Counted from the first letter of the stretch, positions 1 to 10,533 are shown. The stretch is 64,000 nt of DNA from Siphonodentalium dalli (GCA_032622095.1 CP136065.1:67795675-67859674), one strand, 5' to 3'. Notes: generated by a model from the letters alone, not told the origin. Translations and numbers: made by a program.

Positions 1-524
1 AGTTCAGTAAAAGGTGTAGTTGTGACTTTCAATTTCGTCCATCCCAGAAATCTAGTATATTTTATAAAAGAGACATGTTCTGCACACAGATCTATACAAT
101 TTGCATGTTCATAAAAGGTATCTAGGGATTACTCAGATGGTGGGCCTATATAGACTTGAGTGATGTGTTTTGGCCTGTGTCATTTAAAATTAATTCGGGG
201 GGGGGGGTCAATGCATATTATTTTTCATTTGCGATTAAGCGCAAATGATTTTCGCTTATGCATAAACATTTGCGCTTAAGCCCAAATGATAGAGGTTATT
301 TGAACTTAAATGCAATATGTGTGCTTAAGCGCAAATATGTGTGCTTAAGCGCAAATATTTTCGCTCAAGCGTAAATAAATAATAAATGTGAAAAGGGCCT
401 CCCCCATATATATATGACCATGGCGGGAATTGCGCTGGTGCAGCATTAAAGTCTTAACAGACCATATGCTAGAGCATTCTCTTATATATGTGAGTCATCC
501 AAATGAAGCCTCGTATCATATATA
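1..524. repeat. Left copy of a long direct repeat flanking a LINE
   Basis: This stretch recurs at 6869-7400. By eye the two copies match base for base except for a poly-G run (11 G here, 19 G in the other), which explains the 524 versus 532 bp lengths. It contains a cluster of short repeats around TTAAGCGCAAAT (about 230-375). From about 412 it also contains the end of a hairpin MITE of the family found at 32201 and 55936. The copy ends exactly where the (TA)n tail of the minus-strand LINE begins. Its left limit is the window edge, so the true repeat may be longer. It could be a very long target-site duplication, a tandem duplication or an assembly duplication. Confidence 0.9.
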
Positions 525-1113
525 TATATATATATATATCTTTATTATCCTCCATATATGGAGATTCATATATAAATGTTTATATTATGAGAACAATTAA
601 CACAATTTGGTACATAACACAGTGTATAATAAATTTAAGATTACAAACATCTACAACACATGTCTCAATATGTATGATGAACCAACTACACATGCATATA
701 TACACACACTCATGCACTACATAATGTATATATTCCATTCTACAGCCATATCGTACTTACAGACAGAGAAATGGCATACTCCGAGACGACCAAGCCGAAG
801 TTGGACCCAAATCAGGGATCTCTCTCTCTGGAAGACCCACAAACGCCAATGCCTTTGTGCAGTCTTACCGACTCGGAGCCGACCATTTCCCCAGCACCAC
901 TCATGTATATATATATACAGCCATATCGCACTCACAGACATACAGACGACAGTCAGACAAGCAGACATACGAGACAAACAAACAAACGGCAGATATACAT
1001 ACAGACAAATGTACTTACTGGTAAAACAATACACAGATACATATGATATGAACAATTACAAACACGCTTATAACTGCATGTTATGATAGAGTTTACATGA
1101 GGGTTTGTGAGAT

Positions 1114-4100
1114 CTAGTCAGGACTTGGCGTCAGTCGATCAACATATACTCTCCAGAGAAATGCGGCTTTGTTCACGAAAAAGTCTATTAGTTCATTTTC
1201 TAATTCGGGATCACAGTATATGTTTTCATGTAGACATGTTAGTAGAACGCGCGTTTTGGATTCTACATCCAGTTTGTCATACTGCATATAAATGTCTACA
1301 TGAAACAAGTTTAGTAGCTCGAATTCAAAGGTATTTCGATCGTCGCAAATGGAAGAACATTCGATTAAGGCATGTTTTACAAGATCTTTATGTTTGTTGT
1401 TACATAATACGCAGGTTTCTTCATTTGTTTCCAGGATACAAATACGGCGTGCAATAAGTAGATATGATTTTTTATGGGCTGGGTATATGCGACAATTTTC
1501 CCATAGCCGGGACATGCATAACGTTGGATGGACGGCAGAGAACCTGGCAAGTCGATTATCCTCATTTACGCTCATGTCCCAATATTCTCTATTAACTTTT
1601 GACCATGATTCGTTTATGGCACATTTCCATGTGGATTTCTTAGGGAATATTGAATTTTCGATGTAGTTCTCAAGAGCTTCGGTCATGTCATATTTGTTAA
1701 GAGTGTCAATGATGTCAGACATGTAACTTGATGATGAACATGTAGTGCCAACGAAGTACTGGTATAAGCGCGTGAGAAATACTTGTTTCACAGTTTTAGA
1801 AGATTTTAAGTTGCACAAAGAACCGAAGAATGACATTTTACGTTTTTCGATAAGTGACACCATAGACGAGGTTCCGACTAATCCTTGCGCAATAACCGTT
1901 TTTGTACGACGGTGAAGGCCCTGGTAATATTTTAAACAAAATCTGTGTGTTCGTTCCAGGCGATCAACGTGTTTTTGGTTCAAATTCCAGATAAGTTCAG
2001 ACCCGTACAGCCCTTTAGGTATGACCACCGACGAATATATCAACGAGCAACTTGTTGGGGTCATACCACCCGGGTACAGGCCGGCGTTGTTGAGCATCAT
2101 AAACGTGCTACGAGTCTTATCGCATATATGCTCAGTGAATATTCCATTAAAGTCATACTTATCAATATAAATGCCCAAATGAGTTATGTTAGTGGTTTCT
2201 TTGACATCTGATGTACCAAGGTTCCAAAGTCGATCCTGACGCGAAAATTCGGATTTGGTTTCATTAAATACCACTACAGCGCATTTATTTGGGTTATATC
2301 GATACCGCCATTTGTTACTGTAATCGTAACAAATATCACATAGTGCTGATAAACCAGATTTGCTGAGAGACAGCAGAACCATATCGTCTGCATGTGTCGG
2401 GGACGTACAATTTACACCGAGCATGTTTAAGCCAAACGGCGAGTTTGCAAGGATATGTATCAATTCGTCAACGTAGATCATATAGTACAAAGGGGAGAGG
2501 ATTCCTCCCTGCCTGGCTCCCTGTCGTACATCAAACCACCTGGAAAAAACGTTGTTATGACGAATAGAACAGGTTACATTGATCAGAAGCTCGCGCATCA
2601 ATCGAAATAAGTTTCCTCTGAATCCACATGTGTGCAATTTGTATAACAATCCGTTAACCCAGACGGTATCGAACGCTTTCCAGACGTCTAAAAATAGGCT
2701 ATACAGCTTTTGTTTACTATCGGATACATATGCGATACATTCTTTCATTACATATGACGTCATTGTTGCGCTTATGCCCTTTTGGAAACCGTGCTGAAGC
2801 GGATGTACATTAATTAATTTTGGGGCGTATAATTCTATTCTAGCTTGTAAAATATTTTCGAGTAACTTGTATAAAGTGGGCATCAGCGTTATAGCTCTGT
2901 AACTATCAAAGTCAGTTCTGGATTTTGAACCGTCTTTGTATAGTGTTATGATTACACCACGTTTAATCTGTGAAGGGATAATTTGTGTTTGAATCATGAC
3001 TGTCATAAGATTAGATACCGTTTGAGTTAACTTCTGGCTTCCATATATCAGGTGTTCATTCGATATGGCATCCCAACCGGTTGCTTTTCCAACACTCAGG
3101 CTACGATAAGCAGAAAGTAATTCAAGTGGAGTTACACAAAAGAGTATGTCATTACAATTATCATCATGCTGATCGCTCGTGGTTTTTCGCGTAACAAATT
3201 CATTGACATAGTTGAAGTGCTGTGTGTCAAACTCGGGTCTATATAGCGGCGAATATAATTTTTCAAAGTAAGATGCCCATCCTTCTGAAATTTCGTGATC
3301 ATGGCGAAGAGTCTGTCCCTCATATGAAAAATATGCATTCTTATCGATGTGATTTTTCTGACGTTTCGTATGTAAAATGCGGAATAAATAGTTCTGATCA
3401 ATTTGAGCACGTTTATCGATTTCATCGTTTTGTTCGGCCAGGTATTTACTAGAGGCTTTTCTATATTCTCTACGGAAGTCACATTTCGCATGTTTATAAT
3501 TTATATAACTTTCCAAGTGAGTATCTGCGCGAGGCCTGCCTTCATTCACCCAAGATTGCCGAAGAGTCCGCATATTTGCATGCATAATTTTCAAATTTTC
3601 GTTCCAGAATGGTTTCAGGTATTTTTTGAATTTCTTTTTTGGCAGGGTTGTTTTAGATGCATTTGATATTGCACTTACTATTGAATCGTATAATATACAT
3701 GGATCGGTTTCCTGTTGATCTAATTGGTCAAATGAGTTCAATTCTGAATCAAGAATTCGGTTGTAATGTTCAAGAATTTCAGGGTGATATTTGGCCTTTT
3801 TCCAATCTACAATGCTGTGTCCGTCAATGTCTGATTTAACTACATGTCGATCTCGTAATTCAATGCTTATGCTCAGAGTAACTGGTCTGTGATTGGACAC
3901 ATTGATGGCATCATCATCTAAAACGCGCACCTCTCGAATGAAAGGAATAAGAGTGTGTGGGATCATAATGTGATCAACTATCGTTCCTTCGTGTAGGCCA
4001 TCACCAAAAGGGACGCATGTCGTACGCGGACAATCATGACAAAAAGTATGGTTCACAGACAACATTTCGATTCGCTTGACAAGTTTTCTGAATGCCATGT

Positions 4101-4707
4101 TTCGGTCATCGGATTTCTCAAATTGGCCATTAAAGTCCCCCATTACTATTACATTGCCGTATGCTTTGTACATATCACAAACGTCGCCAAGAGTCTTCGT
4201 GTATTCGTCGTAAAATTCGACCGAGTAATTTGTAGAAGGCAGGTAAATCTGCAATAGGTACAAAAAACATTCATCTGTTATTCTTATTTGTATTCCTATT
4301 ATTCTATCGTCGTCAATTGCAAGAGGGCTTATTCGTTCAGAAATTCTGGTGTGCCATAACAGTGCAACCCCGCCACTCGGTCTCCCTCTTTTATTGGGGA
4401 TCCTTTGGCGGGAATCACAAACTGCATGGTATTCATAATACTTGTCGAGCGAAGCAAGAAAATTTGTATCACATTGATAAAGCCAGTGTTCACTTAGACC
4501 TATTATGTCATGTATACCACTTTTGAGCAACTGACTCAAGTAATAACCGGACGACATGACGCCTGTAGCATTCCATGTAATCATATTAAGATTAGCGGTT
4601 TCCATTTTACAGTTACAATTGATTGGTGACAAGTAAACGTCCTGATTTCGTTTACCGCTAAAGCACAAAAATGCGGTGAATGCTAACAGTGCAAAAATTT
4701 TACACAT
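1114..4707 (-). CDS. LINE ORF2: APE endonuclease and reverse transcriptase
   Basis: The protein is about 1197 aa from the first ATG (4707); the same frame is open back to 4752, directly after the ORF1 stop. An apurinic-type endonuclease lies at about residues 40-290 (NMITWNATG, GLSEHWL, VMGDFNGQF). A reverse transcriptase follows at about 540-850 (GKATGWDAISNEHL, SYRAITLMPTLYK, QHGFQKG, FLDVWKAFDTVW, RQGARQGGILSP). The catalytic box reads HADD (residues 772-775) where F/YADD is usual. The Cys/His cluster CVLCNNKHKD near the C terminus is a likely zinc knuckle. Its role is target-primed reverse transcription, nicking DNA and copying the element RNA. The first 30 residues after the ATG are oddly hydrophobic. 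The ORF is intact, so it may be functional if HADD is tolerated. Confidence 0.9.
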   Translation of the reverse strand: MCKIFALLAFTAFLCFSGKRNQDVYLSPINCNCKMETANLNMITWNATGVMSSGYYLSQLLKSGIHDIIGLSEHWLYQCDTNFLASLDKYYEYHAVCDSRQRIPNKRGRPSGGVALLWHTRISERISPLAIDDDRIIGIQIRITDECFLYLLQIYLPSTNYSVEFYDEYTKTLGDVCDMYKAYGNVIVMGDFNGQFEKSDDRNMAFRKLVKRIEMLSVNHTFCHDCPRTTCVPFGDGLHEGTIVDHIMIPHTLIPFIREVRVLDDDAINVSNHRPVTLSISIELRDRHVVKSDIDGHSIVDWKKAKYHPEILEHYNRILDSELNSFDQLDQQETDPCILYDSIVSAISNASKTTLPKKKFKKYLKPFWNENLKIMHANMRTLRQSWVNEGRPRADTHLESYINYKHAKCDFRREYRKASSKYLAEQNDEIDKRAQIDQNYLFRILHTKRQKNHIDKNAYFSYEGQTLRHDHEISEGWASYFEKLYSPLYRPEFDTQHFNYVNEFVTRKTTSDQHDDNCNDILFCVTPLELLSAYRSLSVGKATGWDAISNEHLIYGSQKLTQTVSNLMTVMIQTQIIPSQIKRGVIITLYKDGSKSRTDFDSYRAITLMPTLYKLLENILQARIELYAPKLINVHPLQHGFQKGISATMTSYVMKECIAYVSDSKQKLYSLFLDVWKAFDTVWVNGLLYKLHTCGFRGNLFRLMRELLINVTCSIRHNNVFSRWFDVRQGARQGGILSPLYYMIYVDELIHILANSPFGLNMLGVNCTSPTHADDMVLLSLSKSGLSALCDICYDYSNKWRYRYNPNKCAVVVFNETKSEFSRQDRLWNLGTSDVKETTNITHLGIYIDKYDFNGIFTEHICDKTRSTFMMLNNAGLYPGGMTPTSCSLIYSSVVIPKGLYGSELIWNLNQKHVDRLERTHRFCLKYYQGLHRRTKTVIAQGLVGTSSMVSLIEKRKMSFFGSLCNLKSSKTVKQVFLTRLYQYFVGTTCSSSSYMSDIIDTLNKYDMTEALENYIENSIFPKKSTWKCAINESWSKVNREYWDMSVNEDNRLARFSAVHPTLCMSRLWENCRIYPAHKKSYLLIARRICILETNEETCVLCNNKHKDLVKHALIECSSICDDRNTFEFELLNLFHVDIYMQYDKLDVESKTRVLLTCLHENIYCDPELENELIDFFVNKAAFLWRVYVDRLTPSPD

Positions 4708-4752
4708 ACTGAGGCAGATAACATGTTTCACACAAATAAACAATAATATGCT

Positions 4753-5817
4753 TTACTCGTAGGATTTATGAACCCACATCCTGCAGGTGGCACCCCTTGG
4801 CCAGAATTGGTGCCCGAGAACATAGTCGAGATCATCATCACATATGTTTATGCGAGCACAGTTGCCCCTCAGCATTCGCAAAACCGTAAATCGAGCTTCT
4901 TTATAAATAAGGTGCTTCTTAATATCATGGATGGTAACTGAGTCAGCAAATCCTCCAAGGTACACTTGCGAAGTTTTAATCGGCCTGTCATGCTTATAAT
5001 GGAAGAAATAGTCGTCCTGTGAATCAACTGCTGATCGAGTAGGTGTCTGATGGGTGTGCTTGTCTTCGTGTAACGGGACTTCTGAATGATAGCTCACGTC
5101 ATTTGGTTTACTGGAATGTCTGGAATGCGAACTTCTGTCAGAATGAGCATCGCTCTCGTCCGGATAACAATCATCTGTAGCGCATTTCATCAATTCATTT
5201 AATGTTTCTGCGATATTTCGCTGTGTATTGGATACATCTGCCATGGATTGACCCACACACTCTACGAATTGTTGAAGATTGTTTGTCACTTGTGTTGTAA
5301 AGTTGCGGAATTCATCCTTCATAGCATTTACATTGTGTTTGATCGTTTCATTTATCATTTTATCACTCGAATTTGTTGGCTGAATGTGTTTTTTGTTAAC
5401 AATGTCTCTAAATGTTGCTAGTTGTCCTTCGAAACTCTTTTGCTTCTTGTCAAACTCGTCGAGACCTTGCACTACACCACACATATCACGTTTAACGTCT
5501 GCTATCTCACTTTTAAGTTGCTTCGCGCCCGAATATTTGTCATCTTGTATACGTTCCACTGTCATTATTTCTTGATTCAATTTTTCATCCAAACTTTTTA
5601 TTTTCTTGTCCATAAGAGAGAAATTCGTTTTTAGCTGCTCAACGTCTTTAATTATACCGAGTTTTTCTTCAATTTTGTCCAGCCGTGCTTCTAAATGCTT
5701 CACTGATGTGTCAATATTTGGAATCCGTTCATTAAAGTCTTTGTGAAATGATTCGTTTTCAGTTTTTATCAGAGAAATGTCTCGTAGTATTGGCCTACTG
5801 CTCTTTAGCCCTCGGTG
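4753..5817 (-). CDS. LINE ORF1: coiled-coil, RRM-like nucleic-acid-binding protein
   Basis: The open frame runs from the codon after a stop at 5818-5820 to TAA at 4753-4755. It has no ATG before 5613; the codon at 5703 is GTG, so either the 5' end is truncated or translation starts at 5613 (286 aa). The N-terminal half is a long charged coiled coil (LEARLDKIEEKL, KKIKSLDEKLNQE). A Ser/His/Asp-rich linker follows, then an RRM-like C-terminal domain (VYLGGF, then RMLRGNCARINI). This matches the usual LINE ORF1p layout, an RNA chaperone that coats element RNA. The frame is the same as ORF2, with a single stop between them. Confidence 0.75.
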   Translation of the reverse strand, partial: HRGLKSSRPILRDISLIKTENESFHKDFNERIPNIDTSVKHLEARLDKIEEKLGIIKDVEQLKTNFSLMDKKIKSLDEKLNQEIMTVERIQDDKYSGAKQLKSEIADVKRDMCGVVQGLDEFDKKQKSFEGQLATFRDIVNKKHIQPTNSSDKMINETIKHNVNAMKDEFRNFTTQVTNNLQQFVECVGQSMADVSNTQRNIAETLNELMKCATDDCYPDESDAHSDRSSHSRHSSKPNDVSYHSEVPLHEDKHTHQTPTRSAVDSQDDYFFHYKHDRPIKTSQVYLGGFADSVTIHDIKKHLIYKEARFTVLRMLRGNCARINICDDDLDYVLGHQFWPRGATCRMWVHKSYE

Positions 5818-6125
5818 CTAAAGAGCGGTCCAGGTTGGATGAGCGGCACGTGCGTTGCCAAGATATTTTGCGCATTGCGCCAACACATAACGTTATAATC
5901 CGTATCGCTCTTTAGCTCTCATCGCTAAAGAGTGGTGTGCCGTTCTTTAGCCCTCAGTGCTAAAGAGCTGTCCATGTTGGATGAGCGGCACGTGCGTTGC
6001 CAAGATATTTTGCGCATTGCGTGTAACGTTATAATCCGTACCGCTCTTTAGCCCTCACCACTAAAGAGCGGTATACCGTTCTTTAGCCCTCAGTACTAAA
6101 GAGCGGTATACCGTTCTTTAGCCAC
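5798..6125. repeat. Array of GCTCTTTAGC/GCTAAAGAGC hairpin repeats
   Basis: At least five copies of an inverted motif (CGCTCTTTAGC, a short loop, then GCTAAAGAGCG) occur, separated in two places by a shared spacer that includes GTTGGATGAGCGGCACGTGC and AACGTTATAATCCGTA. Each copy can fold into a hairpin of about 10-13 bp. The array sits directly 5' of LINE ORF1 on the minus strand, the place where some LINEs carry tandem promoter monomers. That role is inference; it may instead be an unrelated minisatellite. Confidence 0.75.
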
Positions 6126-6868
6126 TTCGTAACTAGAATGAATGGGCATTTTATTTTTAATATTATCAGGTTCACATTTGTTCAAAATTATTCTATGAAG
6201 AAGTACCTTTATATACAATTGCCTTTTAAGTTATATTTTCAATAATTGTGACCTTTCTGTTTTCCAACTATTGTCATATTAATCTCGACCGATAATACAG
6301 AGCAATTATGCATAGCTTTATGCCAGAATTTGATTTTTGCAGAGTAAAATTTGCCACTCACGCCGGTTACGGGATACTTTACTTTTATTTATCGTAGAAA
6401 TTAAGCACAAAATATGATTTAATAAAAAACCGATTTTGCAAAGTTTCCCAGTTTTGCGAATATTGTGGATGGGTACATTTATATACGAATGATCAATGCC
6501 ATATAATCATAGTCCATCAGATGTTACTATTTTAACATGAGAAATCATAACAAATACAAGCAGATTGAACGTATTCTAAAATATCGTACATATTTCACCG
6601 ACAGTAAAATTCACCATCATTTCATTTGTAAAATATGAATAAATAACGCACGTGTAATCGTAGTTCAATTAAGTATATCACTCGTAACAACATTTTCGTA
6701 AAGAGAAAACACTTTACAACAGTTAACTTACCTGAAAAATCAGATCAAATGGAGTTCAGCTGTTCATTTGCGATCTCGAAAAATGTGTTTTGTCAAAATG
6801 GCTGACCGTGACCCACAGAACAGGCGTGACCGAATGGCGGACACAATAAAAGTTGTAGTCCGAGTCCG
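6126..6868. other. Unassigned AT-rich stretch between LINE 5' side and right repeat copy
   Basis: I see no convincing gene or repeat unit here. Near the end, an ATG at about 6799 opens a 26-codon frame reading MADRDPQNRRDRMADTIKVV and running to a TAA inside the following repeat. I cannot support it as an exon. If the direct repeat is longer than 524 bp, this stretch should also occur upstream of the window. Confidence 0.4.
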
Positions 6869-7400
6869 AGTTCAGTAAAAGGTGTAGTTGTGACTTTCAA
6901 TTTCGTCCATCCCAGAAATCTAGTATATTTTATAAAAGAGACATGTTCTGCACACAGATCTATACAATTTGCATGTTCATAAAAGGTATCTAGGGATTAC
7001 TCAGATGGTGGGCCTATATAGACTTGAGTGATGTGTTTTGGCCTGTGTCATTTAAAATTAATTCGGGGGGGGGGGGGGGGGGGTCAATGCATATTATTTT
7101 TCATTTGCGATTAAGCGCAAATGATTTTCGCTTATGCATAAACATTTGCGCTTAAGCCCAAATGATAGAGGTTATTTGAACTTAAATGCAATATGTGTGC
7201 TTAAGCGCAAATATGTGTGCTTAAGCGCAAATATTTTCGCTCAAGCGTAAATAAATAATAAATGTGAAAAGGGCCTCCCCCATATATATATGACCATGGC
7301 GGGAATTGCGCTGGTGCAGCATTAAAGTCTTAACAGACCATATGCTAGAGCATTCTCTTATATATGTGAGTCATCCAAATGAAGCCTCGTATCATATATA
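6869..7400. repeat. Right copy of the long direct repeat
   Basis: This matches 1-524 across its whole length apart from the poly-G tract (19 G here). After 7400 it continues into AAAGAATGCATTGGC, the other arm of a hairpin typical of the MITE family at 32251, 56660 and 58770. In the left copy that hairpin is interrupted by the LINE tail. The arrangement repeat-LINE-repeat, with the hairpin completed only on this side, is what an insertion with a very long target duplication would leave. Confidence 0.9.
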
Positions 7401-7419
7401 AAAGAATGCATTGGCTTAT

Positions 7420-9660
7420 AAGGCTTGCCAATGAACTGAACATTTATCAGGTTATTGCATGAATTTTTAATACACAGCAAGGCAGGTTACATCATTTTAT
7501 AGATATTCTAGAATTTCTAGTTTGTGAAAACTATACTTAAAGCCATATTTTATGCACCCTGTCTAACCAACTGAACTATGAACTATAGACATGTTATTAT
7601 TTTTATTATCAGAGACATGCCTTCTGCAAAGATAGAGCCTTATACATTATAAACATGCAAATAGTTGCTTCATTTGGGCTAACTTCCATCATTTAGTGAG
7701 TCAAACGTGAGGAAATTCTCTTAGTTTGAAAGTTGGAGCATGCCTGGCCCTGTGAGTTGATGTCACAAACATCAAATATTAGTACTTCTTATCAGATGGA
7801 CATCTCTACCAATAAATTAAACATTTCTCATAGTCATTGCATTCATTATAATATACAGGACAAGGTAGACAACATCATTTGATGGATATTTTACTTAAAA
7901 TAGTCTGTGGAAACAACCTAAAAGCCATATTGTATGCACCCCTGTGTAGCCAAAATAAATTAAACTATGGATATTTTATTGTTTATTTCACCAGAGACAT
8001 GTATTCTGTTGAGATATTGCCTTATATATGTTATAAACATGCAAATAGTGGCTTCATTTGGGCTTGCTTCCATAATTTAGAGAGTCAAACCTGAAGAGAT
8101 TCCCTTATTTCAAATTTGTAAGATGTCAAGGCAACTGAAATGGTGTATCAAACCTCAAATGGCAGTATTTCTTATCAGATGGACATGTCTACCAATAAAT
8201 TAAACATTTCTCATGGTCATTGCATGCATTTTAATATACAGGACAAGGTAGAAACATCATTTGATGGAAATATTACTTAAAATAGTCTGTCAAATCTACA
8301 TAAAAGCCATATTGTATGCATCCCTGTATAGCCAAATGAAATTAAACTATGGATATTGTATTGTTTATTTCATTAGAGACATGCATTCTGTTGAGATATA
8401 GCCTTATATATGTTATAAACATGCAAATAGTGGCTTTATTTGGGCTTGCTACCATAATTTAGAGAGTCAAACCTGAAGAGATTCCCTTATTTCAAATTTA
8501 CAAGATGCCAAGCCAGCTGAAATGGTGTATCAAACCTCAAATGACAGTATTTCTTATCAGATGGACATCTCTACCAATAAATTAAACATTTCTCATGGTC
8601 ACTGCATGCATTATAATATATAGACCAAGGTAGAAAACATCAGTTGATGGATATTTTACTTAAAATAGTCTGTGGAAACTACATAAAAGCAATATTGTAT
8701 GCATCCCTCTACAGCCAAATGAAATTAAACTATGGGTATTTTATTGTGTATTTTATCAGAGACGTGTATTCTGTTGAGATATAGCCTTATACATGTTTTT
8801 AACATGCAAATTGTGGCTTCATTTGGGCTTTCTTCCATTATTTAGAGAGTCAAATCTGAAGAAATTCCCTTAGTTTTATATTTATGATCCCATAATCCCA
8901 TGAAATGGTATTTTAAACCTCAAATGTCAGTATTTCTTATCAGATGGACATATCAACTAATGAATTAAACATTTCCCATGGTCATTACATGCATTTTAAT
9001 ATACAAGGCTATGTAGAAAACATCATTTGATGGATATTTTACTTAAAATAGTCTGTGGAAACTACATAAAAGCAATATTGTATGCATCCCTCTATAGCCA
9101 AATGCAATTGAACTATGGATATTTTATTGTGCATTTTATCAGACATATATTCTGTTGAGATATATAGCCTTATACATGTTATTAACATGCACATAGTGGC
9201 TTCATTTGGGCTTTCTTCCATAATTTAGAGAGTCAAAGCTGAATAAATTCCCTTAGGTTTCAAATTTAAAAGATGCCAAGCCAGCTGAAATGGTGTATCA
9301 AACCTAAAATGTCAGTATTTCTTATCAGATGGACATCTCTACCAATAAATTAAGCATTTCTCATGACCATTGCATGCATTTTAATATATAGGACAAGGCA
9401 GAATACATCACTTGATGGATATTTTACTTAAAATACTTTGTAGAAACTACATAAAAGCCACATTGTATGCTTTCCTATATAGCCAAATGAAATTCAACTA
9501 TGGATAAATTGGATATTTTATTGTTTGTATCATCAGAGATATTAGCATTCTGCTATTATATAGTCTTTTGTGTGTTATAAACATACAATAGGTGCATGGC
9601 CTCATTGGGCTTGCTTTCATAATACAAGAGAGTCAACTCTGAATAAATACCATCGGTTTG
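7420..9660. repeat. 383-bp tandem satellite, about six units
   Basis: Unit starts marked by CATCATTTGATGGATATT-like sequence fall at 7490 (degenerate), 7873, 8255, 8638, 9021 and 9406, giving spacings of 383, 382, 383, 383 and 385 bp. Shared landmarks in each unit are TCTGTTGAGATAT, ATAAACATGCAAATAGTGGC and CTTATCAGATGGACAT. The first and last units are the most diverged, as expected at array edges. No ORF is conserved between units, so it is non-coding satellite DNA. Confidence 0.92.
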
Positions 9661-9955
9661 AAATTGGTAGCATCTTCCATCCTTATATAAGAGGGGTATA
9701 TACCAGCTTGAAGTACCGGTTTAATTAATAGGTTCAATGCAAGGGGCCACCAGAGAGGTTTGTCTAGTTCGGGATTGTGTGGCAAACCGCCATTTGGAGA
9801 TTTCAAGGGAGCTCTAGGTCTCCTCAATGGCGACCCACTATATTGTGCAAACAAAATTTTATTAAAATTGTATAAAGGTCAGCATGCCCTAAGAGCATTG
9901 AGAAATAGATAAAAACACTTACTGACAGATTGCCAATAACAAAATTACATCTGTT
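9661..9955. other. Unassigned sequence downstream of satellite
   Basis: There is a GC-richer patch (9760-9850) with a short minus-strand open frame (9633-9854) reading through GSPLRRPRAPLKSPNGGLPH. Its start is not an ATG. It may be a fragment of a repeat. TTATATAAGAGGGG near 9690 resembles a TATA box on +, but no donor-bearing exon follows it. I cannot assign a function. Confidence 0.3.
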
Positions 9956-10213
9956 GAAACTATTGTTATGTAAACAAAACTGTTACAGTGATTTGTCAAC
10001 AAATATATAATTATAGCTGTATTATTAGTTCAAATATTTAACTATGAATAACATTTTCAGAATATTTAATCAACAGGTTGGACCTTTTCCAATGTTATGT
10101 AAACAAAACTGTTACAGTGAGTGACTTGTCAACAATTATATAATTCTATAGCTGTAGTATTACATGTAGTTCAAATATTTAAGTATGAATATGAATTTTC
10201 AGAATATTTAATT
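9956..10213. repeat. Two-copy tandem repeat, about 130 bp
   Basis: The block beginning GTTATGTAAACAAAACTGTT and ending TTTTCAGAATATTTAAT occurs at about 9964-10072 and again at about 10094-10213, with small indels (for example an extra GAGTGAC in the second). No coding potential is seen. Confidence 0.85.
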
Positions 10214-10229
10214 TCTACATAACAATTAA

Positions 10230-10533
10230 TTCTTGGTTTAGAAATATTTTCTTTAAGTATTTCTTAACTTAGAAAAAAAATCTTGAAACAAGAAATATAT
10301 ATTTAATTTTTGAAGCCATTTTCTTAGTAAGAAAATTGTTTCTTGTTTCAAGACTAAAATCTATCTTATTTGAGAAAACTATCTCTTGTCTGGTGGGAGT
10401 TTCTTAAATTTTCTTGATGTAGCAGACTTGGGGGGTATATTTCCCAAAATAAGATTTATTTTCCTGTTTCAGGAAATAGTTTTTCTTGTTTCAAGATATT
10501 TTATCTTATTAAGAAATTATTTTTGGCAGTGTA
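10230..10533. mobile_element. AT-rich palindromic MITE-like element
   Basis: Repeated inverted motifs TTCTTGTTTCAAGA and TCTTGAAACAAGAA occur across the interval. It ends in TTTTTGGCAGTGTA, a terminal form I know from non-autonomous DNA elements in many animals. Its right end lies exactly at the outer boundary of the inverted duplication arm (10534). It therefore inserted at, or defines, the breakpoint on the A side. No transposase is encoded. Confidence 0.6.

Larger units (their letters stand above)
525..5817 (-). mobile_element. APE-type non-LTR retrotransposon (LINE-1 of this window)
   Basis: A two-ORF LINE lies on the minus strand: ORF1 (coiled coil plus RRM-like) is followed by ORF2 (endonuclease plus reverse transcriptase). 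The 3' end is a (TA)n run abutting the left direct repeat at 524/525, and the 3' untranslated part covers about 525-1113. The 5' limit is uncertain. Coding-like ORF1 sequence continues upstream to about 5790 and then meets an array of hairpin repeats (5798-6125). Those repeats may be the element's own 5' promoter monomers or flanking DNA. No frameshift is visible in the 1.2-kb-residue ORF2, so the insertion is young. Confidence 0.85.

Noticed and set aside
5613-5703. ATG start of the left LINE ORF1 at 5703
   Set aside because: The codon at 5703 is GTG and the open frame continues upstream to 5817, so it is not a real start. The first ATG is at 5613.
7420-9660. CRISPR-like regular repeats
   Set aside because: Units of 383 bp with no separate unique spacers are satellite DNA, and the sequence is eukaryotic.
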